Assembly (NCBI RefSeq): GCF_019823105.1
Contig: NZ_CP081958.1
Location: forward strand, 2,418,001 to 2,482,000
Source: Halobaculum magnesiiphilum
GTDB lineage: Archaea > Halobacteriota > Halobacteria > Halobacteriales > Haloferacaceae
DNA: 64,000 nucleotides
Direction of reading: 5' to 3'
Under the pieces are notes generated by a model that was not told the origin of the DNA, did no database searches, and worked only from the letters and a program-made list of their open reading frames with translations. Each line of letters begins with the position of its first letter. The stretch's first letter is position 1. The position numbers and the translations under genes are program-made. Positions 16,131-24,265 of the stretch are shown piece by piece.

Positions 16131-17810
16131 TCACAACTCCACAATCATTGCTGATGTGTCACATTTGTTGGACTGGCTACCAGTACTATTGTAGATCACT
16201 CGACCTGAAGATTTGGCTGCATTGATATATTCGTTGGTTAGTCCCGAGAACGCCCCACAACTTCGAGCTACGTAAAGATAGTCAACGCTACCGTTACTGA
16301 TTGCAGCGGGAGAAACGACTCTTACTGATGCCTCTCCAGTGAAATATGCAACTCTCTTCTTTTCGGATTCAGTCGGGACCAATATCTCTGATCGAACCTC
16401 GCCAGCACTGTATAAGAACAGTTCGTTGTAATTTTTCCAGCGAAGGACGACTATATCATTATTTGGATCTGTGGAATCAATCAAAGCATTGGCAGGCTGA
16501 ACTTTTCCCTCTTTGAAATTATCCGTTAGAAAGACTCCGTGAATGCCTGCGTTTATTAGCAGTGGAATAAATAGGACAAGAACACATACAGTAACTGCCT
16601 GACGGGTGTCGATTGAGGAGAGAATTTTTGAAGCACCTTCGCCAATTCGCGAACCCGTAATAGCAGCTAAGCCGGAACCAAAGACGATGCAGATCGCCGG
16701 GAAAATAGGGAATATCTGACGTGTCTGAAAAACACCGATCCAACCTAGATTCTTGAGATTATATAGGATAAAGTACGTACCCAGCCAGAGCAACACAAGC
16801 CCACGCAATCCATTAATAGAAGAAGATCCTTTTAAATTGCGGATGCCTAGTATAATCAGGGCTGAGAGGATTATTGTAATTCCAAAGTATCCGACTAAAT
16901 AAATAGGTCCAAGCGGTCCGGTAAAAGAAAGAAGCATATCAATCGTGCTAAGAATGTTCTGCTCCGTATCAAAACCGCGAAGATGCCACCAGAAGTCAAA
17001 ATAAGAATATGCGGTATATCGCGCAAGGCGTTCTATGGGGCCGTAGTTGTTAATGAATAATGGATATGCGAAATAGCTCCCTTGTTCAGATGAGAACAAC
17101 CCAATTACCTCTCTGATCGGCCCAAATACAAGATAGGATATCCCGGTTAGAAACGGTGGGATGATAAATGTAGTTACTTGAATCATTCCTTTTTTGAAGT
17201 ATCTCTTATATATGAAGACACGCCACGCAGCGAATATACTGAATAGGATCCCAACGACAACTGCAGGAATAAACATAAGATATGCAAGGGTAAATGCGAT
17301 ACCTGACAATAAATAGGAGATCAGTTGACCTGATGCCTCAGCACGCAAAAAAAGCCAAACACCGATAACAACGAATGCCACACTTGCGACTTCCGCCAAG
17401 CCTCGTCCACTCATCACGATGATTTTAGGATAAAACGCGTAGAATGCTACTGCCCCGATGATTGAAATTTGAGATGAAAAGATTCGTTGACAAACGCGCA
17501 CAAAGATGATCAATGAAACACAAGATATCAAGACATTGAATACCGCTATGGCTTTGATACCAATGAACGGTTGAAAAACAGGATAGGCTGCTGCTGATAA
17601 TACGTCGAAAAAGGGCATACGAAGCGGATAGTAGCCTTCAAAATCAGCCACGTATTTGACGACCGACATACGGAGTGGATTGAATGCCGCATATATTTTC
17701 CACGCGAGCGGGAACAGGCCCCAATATGATAAGCGGAGGGCTATCCCTGCCACTACGATGTACTCTATCAGGTCCAACTGGTGTAGATCAAACTTCCTAA
17801 GCCGTATCAT
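16131..17810 (-). CDS. Polytopic GT-C-type glycosyltransferase candidate
   Basis: The 559-aa protein has about 11-12 hydrophobic segments over its first 430 residues and a soluble C-terminal part of about 110 residues. The first loop contains KYVADFEGYYPLRMPFF, an acidic loop after the first span like that of PMT/ArnT-family transferases, which move sugars from polyprenyl-phosphate donors on the outer face of the membrane. No single motif proves the family. GC content is clearly lower than in the flanks and codons are A/T-ended, so the gene looks recently acquired. An AT-rich box about 25 nt upstream (17831-17839) suggests its own promoter. Confidence 0.6.
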   Translation of the reverse strand: MIRLRKFDLHQLDLIEYIVVAGIALRLSYWGLFPLAWKIYAAFNPLRMSVVKYVADFEGYYPLRMPFFDVLSAAAYPVFQPFIGIKAIAVFNVLISCVSLIIFVRVCQRIFSSQISIIGAVAFYAFYPKIIVMSGRGLAEVASVAFVVIGVWLFLRAEASGQLISYLLSGIAFTLAYLMFIPAVVVGILFSIFAAWRVFIYKRYFKKGMIQVTTFIIPPFLTGISYLVFGPIREVIGLFSSEQGSYFAYPLFINNYGPIERLARYTAYSYFDFWWHLRGFDTEQNILSTIDMLLSFTGPLGPIYLVGYFGITIILSALIILGIRNLKGSSSINGLRGLVLLWLGTYFILYNLKNLGWIGVFQTRQIFPIFPAICIVFGSGLAAITGSRIGEGASKILSSIDTRQAVTVCVLVLFIPLLINAGIHGVFLTDNFKEGKVQPANALIDSTDPNNDIVVLRWKNYNELFLYSAGEVRSEILVPTESEKKRVAYFTGEASVRVVSPAAISNGSVDYLYVARSCGAFSGLTNEYINAAKSSGRVIYNSTGSQSNKCDTSAMIVEL

Positions 17811-17830
17811 ATTAAATAACTATCAAATAC

Positions 17831-17839
17831 ATATATTTT
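17831..17839 (-). promoter_or_regulatory. AT-rich promoter box of the GT-C gene
   Basis: Reading the minus strand, aaaatatat lies 21-29 nt before the ATG at 17810, the spacing of a TATA box for a leaderless or near-leaderless transcript. The whole 17811-17880 stretch is AT-rich, in contrast to its neighbours. Confidence 0.4.
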
Positions 17840-17918
17840 CTATCGTACCTATCGCGTTACACTGATGAAATATATCTTTTAGGATTTGCTGGTGTTCGAT
17901 AGGAGGATATGATGACAT

Positions 17919-18938
17919 CTATGAGAGTTTGCGGAGAATGTTCAAAGCGCCTTGTTCCGGTGCTTTGCGGTGTCCCTCTCCCGACTCCTCGGACTCCTCG
18001 GAAGTTGAATCAATGAACCACTCATACCCTCGTCGGAGACAGTCGGCATTGCTGTCTTGTGGCTCCCAGTTGAGGTCATCCCGGGCTCGGGAGATATCAA
18101 AGTAGAAGTCCTTGTCTATTGTTTTGTAATGGAACGTCGTGAGGGGGCTATAATCGAGAGTATCCAACGCCCACATCCCGAATTTTGTTGGAAGCCGAGG
18201 GAGGCTGGTCACCGTAGACCCCGTACCAGCGTGTGAAATCAAGCTTTCATACGCCTCACGCATGGTGCCAAACTCGTCAGTCCCGATGTTATATATCTGA
18301 CCGATAGCAGTCTCAGAGTCAGCCGCAGCGATCGCAGCGGTAGCGATATCGCGACCGGACACCATCTGAAACGTGTTGTTACCACTCCCGACGAGGTACA
18401 CACGTCGCCCCTGGCTGATCCACTCGAAGAGGATTTGAAAGATCCCAGCTCGGCGCTTGCCGACGACCGTCCGGGGTCGGATCACCGTGACATCCACGTC
18501 GGTTGCCTGAAGCGCCACTTCGTCGGCTTTTAATTTGGATTCGCTATACGGCCCCTTGGGCTGTAAGAGGCTATTCTCCGTGATCGGCAACTGATCAAGC
18601 GAATAGACGCTACTCGATCCCATATGGATGAATCGGTCCACAGACGCATCCTGAGCGGCGTTCATGGCCTGACGTGTCCCCTCGACATTCACCTGTCGAA
18701 ACCGATCACCGGCTTTCGTCACCGGAACGAGCGCGACGTTATGGTAGACGGTGTCGACACCGTCCATCGCCTGCCGAATGTCGGTCGGATCGCGAATATC
18801 CCCCTCAACGTACTCAACCTGGTCGGCGCCGATTTCTGGAGGGTGTTGGTCGAATACACGGACGTCTGCACCTCGTTTCAGCAGTTGTTCCACAATATGG
18901 CCGCCTACGAACCCAGATCCACCCGTAACCAGCTTCAT
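17919..18938 (-). CDS. NAD-dependent epimerase/dehydratase (extended SDR)
   Basis: The 339-aa protein opens with the Rossmann motif TGGSGFVGGHIV (residues 5-16) and has the SDR catalytic pair as SSSVYS with PYSESK (Tyr-x3-Lys) near residues 108-134. Extended SDRs of this type act on nucleotide sugars or on lipid-linked sugars. The last 30 residues are a Glu/Ser-rich tail. The gene is the last of a five-gene minus-strand operon and its ATG overlaps the flippase-like gene by 4 nt. In this context it may epimerise or reduce the sugar made by the UbiA-type enzyme. The exact substrate cannot be told. Confidence 0.8.
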   Translation of the reverse strand: MKLVTGGSGFVGGHIVEQLLKRGADVRVFDQHPPEIGADQVEYVEGDIRDPTDIRQAMDGVDTVYHNVALVPVTKAGDRFRQVNVEGTRQAMNAAQDASVDRFIHMGSSSVYSLDQLPITENSLLQPKGPYSESKLKADEVALQATDVDVTVIRPRTVVGKRRAGIFQILFEWISQGRRVYLVGSGNNTFQMVSGRDIATAAIAAADSETAIGQIYNIGTDEFGTMREAYESLISHAGTGSTVTSLPRLPTKFGMWALDTLDYSPLTTFHYKTIDKDFYFDISRARDDLNWEPQDSNADCLRRGYEWFIDSTSEESEESGEGHRKAPEQGALNILRKLS

Positions 18939-19894
18939 ACGTCAACCTCCTCCGGGGATGATTGAATACTCTCTGATGTTCGTCGATACATCAGATACAC
19001 AGACAGTGCGAGTACGGCGACGAACCAGAGCGTTGCTGCCCGGATAATCAACGTTGCACTGGCTGCTGTTGCTTCTCCGGCACCGAACACGATTAGGAAC
19101 GCAGTCATCGAGCCTTCGGTTACACCGAGTCCGCCTGGCAACAAACTCACAGCACCAAGAATACTGGACAGTGCAAAGACGAAGGCCGCGGCGATCATGG
19201 TGACATCAGCTCCGAATCCTTGGAGAACGAGCCAGAGGCCGATGCACTCTAACCCCCACGAAAAGACACTGAGCACTGTCGTCACGCCCAGCGGGCGGGG
19301 GCTGAGCAGAGAGCGGGAGTTCGTGTACAGATTTCGCAACGCGTCGGTCTTCGTTCGGAGAATCGGGACAGATTCACTCAGCCCAATGACCCAATAGGAC
19401 CCTCGTTCATACTGGAGCAGGAGAATTCCCGCGGAGATCGGAATCAGAAACAGCAGCAGGATGAGTGGTGACCGGTCGAATGCAAGGATCCCAAGCAGAC
19501 TGATCAGCAGGACTCCCAAGAGATCGGTGATCCGCTCAGTGGCGATAACCGGCATCGTTCTACTCAGGGGCGTGCCCTGCTCGTCACGAATGAGCCAACA
19601 CTTCCACATCTCACCGAGTTTACCGGGAGTCATAATCATGATTAGTCCGCTCCCAAAGATGTAGAAGCTCTTCCGGAGTGGGAGGTCAACGTCCACCTCC
19701 GAGAGAAGGTATTCCCACTTGACGAAGCGGAGAAATTGGTTTCCAAGAGTGAGGCCAAGTACGACTGGAAACAGCGTCCATTCGAACTTGCTGAATGCCT
19801 CGAGTAGGCTATTCAGATCAGCATAGATGCTGAGTGCAAGCGTTACGGCTAATCCGAACACGACGAACTGCCAGAGATTCCTTTGAAGATCCAT
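18935..19894 (-). CDS. Flippase-like membrane protein (UPF0104/LPG synthase N-terminal family)
   Basis: The 319-aa protein has about eight transmembrane segments and motifs of the UPF0104/TIGR00374 family: RFVKWEYLL, TPGKLGEMWKCWLI and SLLPGGLGVTEGSM. Archaeal members are often next to polyprenyl-sugar genes and are suspected lipid-linked sugar flippases. Here it sits between a PHP phosphatase gene and an epimerase gene with overlaps of 1-4 nt, which supports a role in moving the lipid-linked product to the outer face of the membrane. Direct proof of flippase activity for this family is limited. Confidence 0.8.
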   Translation of the reverse strand: MDLQRNLWQFVVFGLAVTLALSIYADLNSLLEAFSKFEWTLFPVVLGLTLGNQFLRFVKWEYLLSEVDVDLPLRKSFYIFGSGLIMIMTPGKLGEMWKCWLIRDEQGTPLSRTMPVIATERITDLLGVLLISLLGILAFDRSPLILLLFLIPISAGILLLQYERGSYWVIGLSESVPILRTKTDALRNLYTNSRSLLSPRPLGVTTVLSVFSWGLECIGLWLVLQGFGADVTMIAAAFVFALSSILGAVSLLPGGLGVTEGSMTAFLIVFGAGEATAASATLIIRAATLWFVAVLALSVYLMYRRTSESIQSSPEEVDV

Positions 19895-20574
19895 CAGTCT
19901 CGGAGGCGGTTATACAGTTTCGCGCATTTCGTCCCGGCGTGCGATACGATTGAGCCGCGGCCTCCTACAGGAGACACACGGCCGTCCCGGAGAGATTGCT
20001 TCACCGGATCAGCCAGCGATTCACCTGCTCGAGCATCAGACGGGATCTCGAGATCTGTGTACGCTGTCCCGATCTCGTGGGCGAAGTGCGAATCGCTGCC
20101 GCCTGTTTTGGGGATCTCATATTGCTGGGCAAATTCGAGAGCTCGTCGGTTGTAGGCCGGTCTGACGCATCGAGAATTGATCGTCTCCACCGCGTCGAGG
20201 ACATCCGTATACTCAGAGAGTGAAGAAAGGCCACTTCGCATCGCGTCGAACGGGTGGGGTGCGAGTGCAAGCCCTCCCTGGTCGTGGATTTCCTGAATGA
20301 CCGTCCGCGGAGACTGCCACGGTTCAATCGGCTCCTCAAGAAAGAGCCCGATGATTTGCCCGTCTGGGGTATCGACTTCTTCGGCGGAGATCACGAGGAA
20401 CTGATCACTCGCTGCCCGCCGTGCGGGACCGACACCATCCATCGTGTTGTGATCAGTAATAGCTACACCATCGAGACCGACAGATTCGGCCCGTCGGACT
20501 AGCGTTTCCGGGGCCATCCAGCCGCACTCCGGAGAACGATTCGTATGGGTCTGGAAATCGATTGAGAGTTTCAC
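19894..20574 (-). CDS. PHP-domain phosphoesterase
   Basis: The start is taken as GTG 20574, which overlaps the stop of the UbiA gene (GTGA), rather than an upstream ATG inside that gene. The 226-aa product has all PHP metal motifs in order: DFQTHTN (H-x-H), AITDHNT (D-H), an SAEEV glutamate, APHP and GSDSHFAHE (D-x-H). PHP enzymes hydrolyse phosphate esters using two or three metal ions. Next to a phosphoribosyl-lipid synthase, the natural guess is removal of the 5-phosphate from the lipid-linked phosphoribose. That assignment rests on context. Confidence 0.8.
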   Translation of the reverse strand: MKLSIDFQTHTNRSPECGWMAPETLVRRAESVGLDGVAITDHNTMDGVGPARRAASDQFLVISAEEVDTPDGQIIGLFLEEPIEPWQSPRTVIQEIHDQGGLALAPHPFDAMRSGLSSLSEYTDVLDAVETINSRCVRPAYNRRALEFAQQYEIPKTGGSDSHFAHEIGTAYTDLEIPSDARAGESLADPVKQSLRDGRVSPVGGRGSIVSHAGTKCAKLYNRLRD

Positions 20575-21473
20575 AGTGTGACCCCCAGCTGTGGATAGTA
20601 CAGAATCGCCGAGAGCGTGAGACCCCACAATGCGAAGTTGGTCAGGAGCGGCCGGTCGAGGATCAGCTTCACTGGTTCGCTGTCTCCCTTCACTCCAACT
20701 GTTAGATAGACGTAACGGAAGACGGCGTAGAACGCAAACGGGATCGTGAGCATCATCAGTAGATCCCGGGCGAAGAACGTATACAAGGCATATGTCATCA
20801 GAAGCATTGTCGCGACACTTCCCAAGAGCAGTTTGAGGATCTCAGGAGAATACCCTTCGAGCGAGCTTCGAATCGCGGCTGGGTTGTCCACCTCTTGGTA
20901 CTCCCCCCAGCGTTTCGAGACGCCGAACATCATCGCTGCCAGAAACATGGAGAGAATCAGCCACGGGCTCATATCGGACGCCGTGAGGACGACCCCCGCG
21001 AGCGCTCGAAGGACGAAACCAGCACTGATACTAAACAGGTCAGCGAACATATACTGCTTCAAGATAGTACTATACAGGAAGTTCTGGGCAACGTAGACCC
21101 CGATAATAACCAGGAATGCCTGATTTAGCTGCCACGAAAGATAGGCGACCCCCACATAGAGAACGAGTGCCCAAACGACGGCGAGCCAAACCGAGACCTG
21201 TCCACTCGGGATTGGACGATGTTGTTTCCGGGGATGCTGTCGATCCTGCTCACGATCACGGAGGTCGTTGATAATATAGGTCCCTCCAGCTGCTCCGGAG
21301 AACAAAACGACACCAAGCGTCGTGTTGATCCACGCTGTCAACTCAAGAGCCGACCCGGAGAAGACGACCGGGATGTAGAGGATCAACTGCTTGTACCACT
21401 GCCACGGCCGGAGTGTGTACACCAGGCCACTGAGAGTTGAATCGCCGACAGATTCGAGATCCGGTGCAATCAT
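20571..21473 (-). CDS. UbiA-family prenyltransferase, decaprenyl-phosphate phosphoribosyltransferase-like
   Basis: The 300-aa protein has about nine membrane spans. The first UbiA motif reads NDLRDREQDRQHPRKQHRPI, and the tail after the Asp motif (QHP-K-RPI-SG) matches the subfamily of mycobacterial decaprenyl-phosphate phosphoribosyltransferase rather than quinone or heme enzymes. That enzyme joins PRPP to a polyprenyl phosphate. The gene is followed by phosphatase, flippase-like and epimerase genes in one overlapping operon. The alternative is a digeranylgeranylglyceryl-type or other UbiA enzyme, but its motif context would differ. Confidence 0.75.
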   Translation of the reverse strand: MIAPDLESVGDSTLSGLVYTLRPWQWYKQLILYIPVVFSGSALELTAWINTTLGVVLFSGAAGGTYIINDLRDREQDRQHPRKQHRPIPSGQVSVWLAVVWALVLYVGVAYLSWQLNQAFLVIIGVYVAQNFLYSTILKQYMFADLFSISAGFVLRALAGVVLTASDMSPWLILSMFLAAMMFGVSKRWGEYQEVDNPAAIRSSLEGYSPEILKLLLGSVATMLLMTYALYTFFARDLLMMLTIPFAFYAVFRYVYLTVGVKGDSEPVKLILDRPLLTNFALWGLTLSAILYYPQLGVTL

Positions 21474-21482
21474 GCAGATCAG

Positions 21483-22481
21483 CTACAACTCGCCGTGCTC
21501 TCGCGCCCACTCAACGCCCTCGCGCATGCCTTCAGTGAGATCAGTTGGGGGTTCCCAGTCGAGTTCGTCCATCGCCTTCGAGGGGTCACACGCGATATGG
21601 CGCGACATCTCGCCAGCGACGTGGATATTCTGCTCATACAATCCCAAATTACCGAGCGTCACATCGGCAATCTCCATGAGGCGCGAGATAGGAGTCGGGA
21701 CGTAGAGCGGACGGAGATCGTCCGCTACGCCAAGCAGATTAGCAATCGTTCGGTAGATGTAGTTTGTCGTATACGGTTTCTCATCCGCGATCCAGTATGT
21801 CTCATTTTTGGAGACATCTGGCTGGTTCATAACCGAGATCAACGCCTCGACAAGGCTCGGAACGTACGTCATACTCCGGAGATTCATCCCGTTCCCGAAG
21901 ACGATCGGATGGCCGCCTTTGATCATGTCCATCAGGCGGTTCATCCGGTCGGGCTGTCGCGGTCCGTAGTACCAGCAGGGTCGGACGATGGTATAGTCCA
22001 GGCCGAATTCCTGATGATACCGCCGGACGTGTTGTTCGGCCTCGTACTTCGACTCGCCGTAGTTACTCTCGGGCTGACACGGCATCTCCTCCGTCATCAG
22101 CTCGTTCGGGGAATCGTTGAATCCTTGAGCGGCGTTCGATGAGACGTAGACAAACTGCTCGATATCATAGTCGTTCGCGACCTCGAGCATGTTCTTGGTA
22201 CCATCAGCGTTGATGTCGAAAAACATGTCAGAGCCGAACAGATCCGGAGGGTGAATGATACCCGCACAGTGGAAGACGACGTCAACATCATCACTGAACG
22301 CAGCATCCAGCGTCTCCGGTTTCAGAATATTTCCTGAATGCTCCGTGATGTCGTAGGGCTCTAACTCTGAAGTATCCTCTCTCGGAAGGACGAGACAGTG
22401 AACGTCGTGCTCGGTTTCGTCCAACTGTTTTACGAGCTCTGTCCCCAGCCACCCAGGTGCACCTGTGATTAATATCTGCAT
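21483..22481 (-). CDS. NAD-dependent epimerase/dehydratase (extended SDR)
   Basis: The 332-aa protein begins ILITGAPGWLGTELV, an extended-SDR Rossmann motif, and has VSSNAAQG followed by NYGESKYEAE (Tyr-x3-Lys) near residues 115-150. It is the first gene of the minus-strand glycosylation operon, with its promoter in the AT-rich gap beyond 22481. The substrate is probably a sugar carried on a nucleotide or lipid. It is clearly diverged from the second SDR of the operon (17919-18938), so two different sugar conversions are likely. Confidence 0.8.
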   Translation of the reverse strand: MQILITGAPGWLGTELVKQLDETEHDVHCLVLPREDTSELEPYDITEHSGNILKPETLDAAFSDDVDVVFHCAGIIHPPDLFGSDMFFDINADGTKNMLEVANDYDIEQFVYVSSNAAQGFNDSPNELMTEEMPCQPESNYGESKYEAEQHVRRYHQEFGLDYTIVRPCWYYGPRQPDRMNRLMDMIKGGHPIVFGNGMNLRSMTYVPSLVEALISVMNQPDVSKNETYWIADEKPYTTNYIYRTIANLLGVADDLRPLYVPTPISRLMEIADVTLGNLGLYEQNIHVAGEMSRHIACDPSKAMDELDWEPPTDLTEGMREGVEWAREHGEL

Positions 22482-22828
22482 TTGTTGTGGAGTAATATTG
22501 ACTTGGCTTCAATACACCGGTTTCAATATATCTATTGATAGTATCAGCATATATTTATGAGGTTGGCCGCGGTTCAGGATGAAATAACATTTGACCTCCG
22601 ATTCAACGTCAACGGGGGACACGGTTACTGATCTCAGCGAGTAACCATTGCACGGTGCTTGTGCAGTGGGATATCTCAAGAACGGATGGATTCAACGCTT
22701 TCCCAAATTAACTGAGCAGCACTCACGACTCATCGAGTGACTCGAAGACTTCGTTCTTATTCGGCGCGTCGATACTTGACTCCTGCCGCCACTGTCATAG
22801 GCATACTCGTAGCCCTCTCGCAGCGCCA
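22482..22828 (-). promoter_or_regulatory. AT-rich gap with the probable promoter of the glycosylation operon
   Basis: The first 80 bases (22482-22562) are markedly AT-rich (runs such as atatatctattgatag and catatatttatgag) and would hold the promoter for the minus-strand operon. From about 22690 a short minus-strand frame and fragments on the + strand look like broken coding sequence, but none is intact. The gap marks the boundary between the glycosylation island and the next accessory block. Confidence 0.35.
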
Positions 22829-23197
22829 ATGGCAAAATACGCTCGCTCGAGTCGCCGGCGTAGTCCGACGGCTGCATCGAGAAAGTCGCGACGAGCGAGC
22901 GGTGAGGGTCGGGGGGCTGTTAGTCACGAGCATCTCAGGCTGATTCGACCCCGGCGCTGCGGCGTCGGACCTCGCGAGCGCCGGTTCGGCATCGCGGCCG
23001 ACGAGGACGCCGCGCATCTGCGGCGCGTCGCGGAGTCCGTTTCTGGGATCAGCCCGGATACATCGTGGTCACTCGTCGCGCAGGGCTACCGCACCGAGCG
23101 AAAGGTTCGCGACGCGAGCGTCGGAGAGATATCCACCGACGTGCTGAACGTTGGTGAGCAGCGCGCCAGACAACTTCTACGGACTGTCGATGAGTAA
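22829..23197 (+). pseudogene. Helix-hairpin-helix protein, probably N-terminally damaged
   Basis: The frame encodes 122 residues. Only the last 70 (from GIAADEDAAHLRRV) look like a normal acidic haloarchaeal protein, with a helix-hairpin-helix-like pattern (VSGISPDTSWSLVAQGYRTERKVRDAS). The first 50 are Arg/Ser-rich and resemble out-of-frame sequence, while a different frame just upstream (to 22943) looks more protein-like. A frameshift or truncation is therefore likely. Such domains bind DNA without sequence specificity. It is isolated, with no operon partner. Confidence 0.35.
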
Positions 23198-23428
23198 GCA
23201 CGCGACCGCTAATGTGCAAATCTGCACAAGGGCACCGATGTCCCTCTAATTGTATTGTTACGCATTAACATACATTAGCGGAAACATCCGGCCATTGTCC
23301 GACAGGCCGCCGACCGACGCGGTGGGGCGGTAGGGCGCCGGGTCAGGCGCCCGTACTGCGGGGCGGTCCGAACGCGCCGAAGGCGCGTGAGGTACTTTCG
23401 GTCTGTGAGTTCTTACTCACAACTGCCG
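23198..23428. other. Intergenic region with several inverted repeats
   Basis: This 231-bp gap contains gtgca-aatc-tgcac (23214-23227), tgtta-cgcat-taaca (23256-23270), and hairpins ggcgcc/ggcgcc-type and cgcgcc-gaa-ggcgcg near 23330-23385, then gtgag-ttctta-ctcac (23405-23420) beside the stop of the next gene. The first two look like operator-sized palindromes; the last could end transcription of the minus-strand gene. No open frame is convincing. Confidence 0.35.
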
Positions 23429-23746
23429 CTACAGGTGTTGCGCGACCCTGTTCTGCATCTCTTGCATTTCTGATTGCAGTGTGAACGGGATGCCGTCAGA
23501 GCCCTTTGGCTGGTTCGCCAGTTCGTCGTACGCCTCCTGCTCAATGACTACCCACCCTGACTGCTTCCATGCGAGTCCAACCAGACGGTCGTTGATAGCG
23601 ATCACCATTCCGTGACACGAATCCCGGTTCTGGGGCCGCTCTCCGTACAGGGGACCGACGAACGAGATCTCAGGATGCTCCGTGAGCGAGTCGACAGTAG
23701 ATCGCGGGAGAGGCTGATCGGGGAGGGAGTCGACAAGTCCGCTCAT
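23429..23746 (-). CDS. Small protein of unknown function
   Basis: The 105-aa product is soluble and not strongly acidic, with a central strand-rich part (GMVIAINDRLVGLAWKQSGWVVIEQEAY) and a charged C-terminal helix. Its ATG overlaps the preceding helix-turn-helix gene by 4 nt, so the two are co-expressed. Pairing with a small regulator gene suggests a plasmid or phage control or partner function. No family is recognised. Confidence 0.5.
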   Translation of the reverse strand: MSGLVDSLPDQPLPRSTVDSLTEHPEISFVGPLYGERPQNRDSCHGMVIAINDRLVGLAWKQSGWVVIEQEAYDELANQPKGSDGIPFTLQSEMQEMQNRVAQHL

Positions 23747-23973
23747 ATGGTAGCCTCCATGGGCTGCACGGGATTACTGCGGACATACCGGACCTTATCA
23801 GTACCGCGGCCGCCGCGACGGTCGAGAAACCCGTTCTCGGCGATCACGGTGAGGTGCTGGCGAACCGTCCGCTCGCCCGCTCCCGTCTCCTCGATCACGT
23901 CCCCGACAGTGAACGGCTGCGACCGACGGAGTGCGACGATCCAGATCCGATCTGTGATGCTCGGCTCGGTCAT
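23743..23973 (-). CDS. Winged helix-turn-helix regulator
   Basis: This 76-aa protein is almost entirely one winged helix-turn-helix domain: ITDRIWIVALRRSQPFTVGDVIEETG, then GERTVRQHLTVIAENGFLDRR and a basic wing. It would bind DNA as a dimer and probably controls its own promoter in the hairpin-rich region upstream. The next gene starts within its stop codon (ATGA). Confidence 0.7.
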   Translation of the reverse strand: MTEPSITDRIWIVALRRSQPFTVGDVIEETGAGERTVRQHLTVIAENGFLDRRGGRGTDKVRYVRSNPVQPMEATI

Positions 23974-24265
23974 GGGCGGGCCGACGACAGCCTGTCACTT
24001 AGTCGTGTCGCACATATCTGCAGAGCGTTGCGAAAATTCGCGCGCCGCCTGCGGCGGTGCGGGTGGTATTTTGTTGTCCCCCCGTAGGGGGGTGCCCTTA
24101 GGCACACTCCCTAAGGGGTGTTGCCCGCCCGCTGCGAATGCCGGCCCGCAACTCCCGGTGCGCTACTCGGAAACTATCTGGTAGTGAACAAGAAAACAGC
24201 CGTTTCTGTCGCGCGACGGCGGAAAAAGAGGGTGCTGAGTAGTGATGCCTCTCACGAGGACCGCT
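23974..24265. other. Hairpin-rich intergenic region, possible origin or structured RNA
   Basis: This 292-bp gap lies between the end of the 660-aa gene and the regulator gene, both on the minus strand. It holds gcgaa-aa-ttcgc (about 24030-24041), ccgcc-tgc-ggcgg (about 24045-24057), a perfect 6-bp stem cccccc-gta-gggggg (24078-24092) and a perfect 8-bp stem cccttagg/cctaaggg with a 7-nt loop (24095-24117). Four adjacent stems are more than a terminator needs. A replication origin, a structured RNA or a terminator array are all possible. Confidence 0.35.

Noticed and set aside
22692-22877. 61-codon minus-strand frame upstream of the glycosylation operon
   Set aside because: It has no plausible start context or family features; it may be a fragment of a lost gene but cannot be supported.
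23198-24265. CRISPR array
   Set aside because: The inverted repeats differ from each other and are not regularly spaced; no direct repeat-spacer pattern is seen anywhere in the window.
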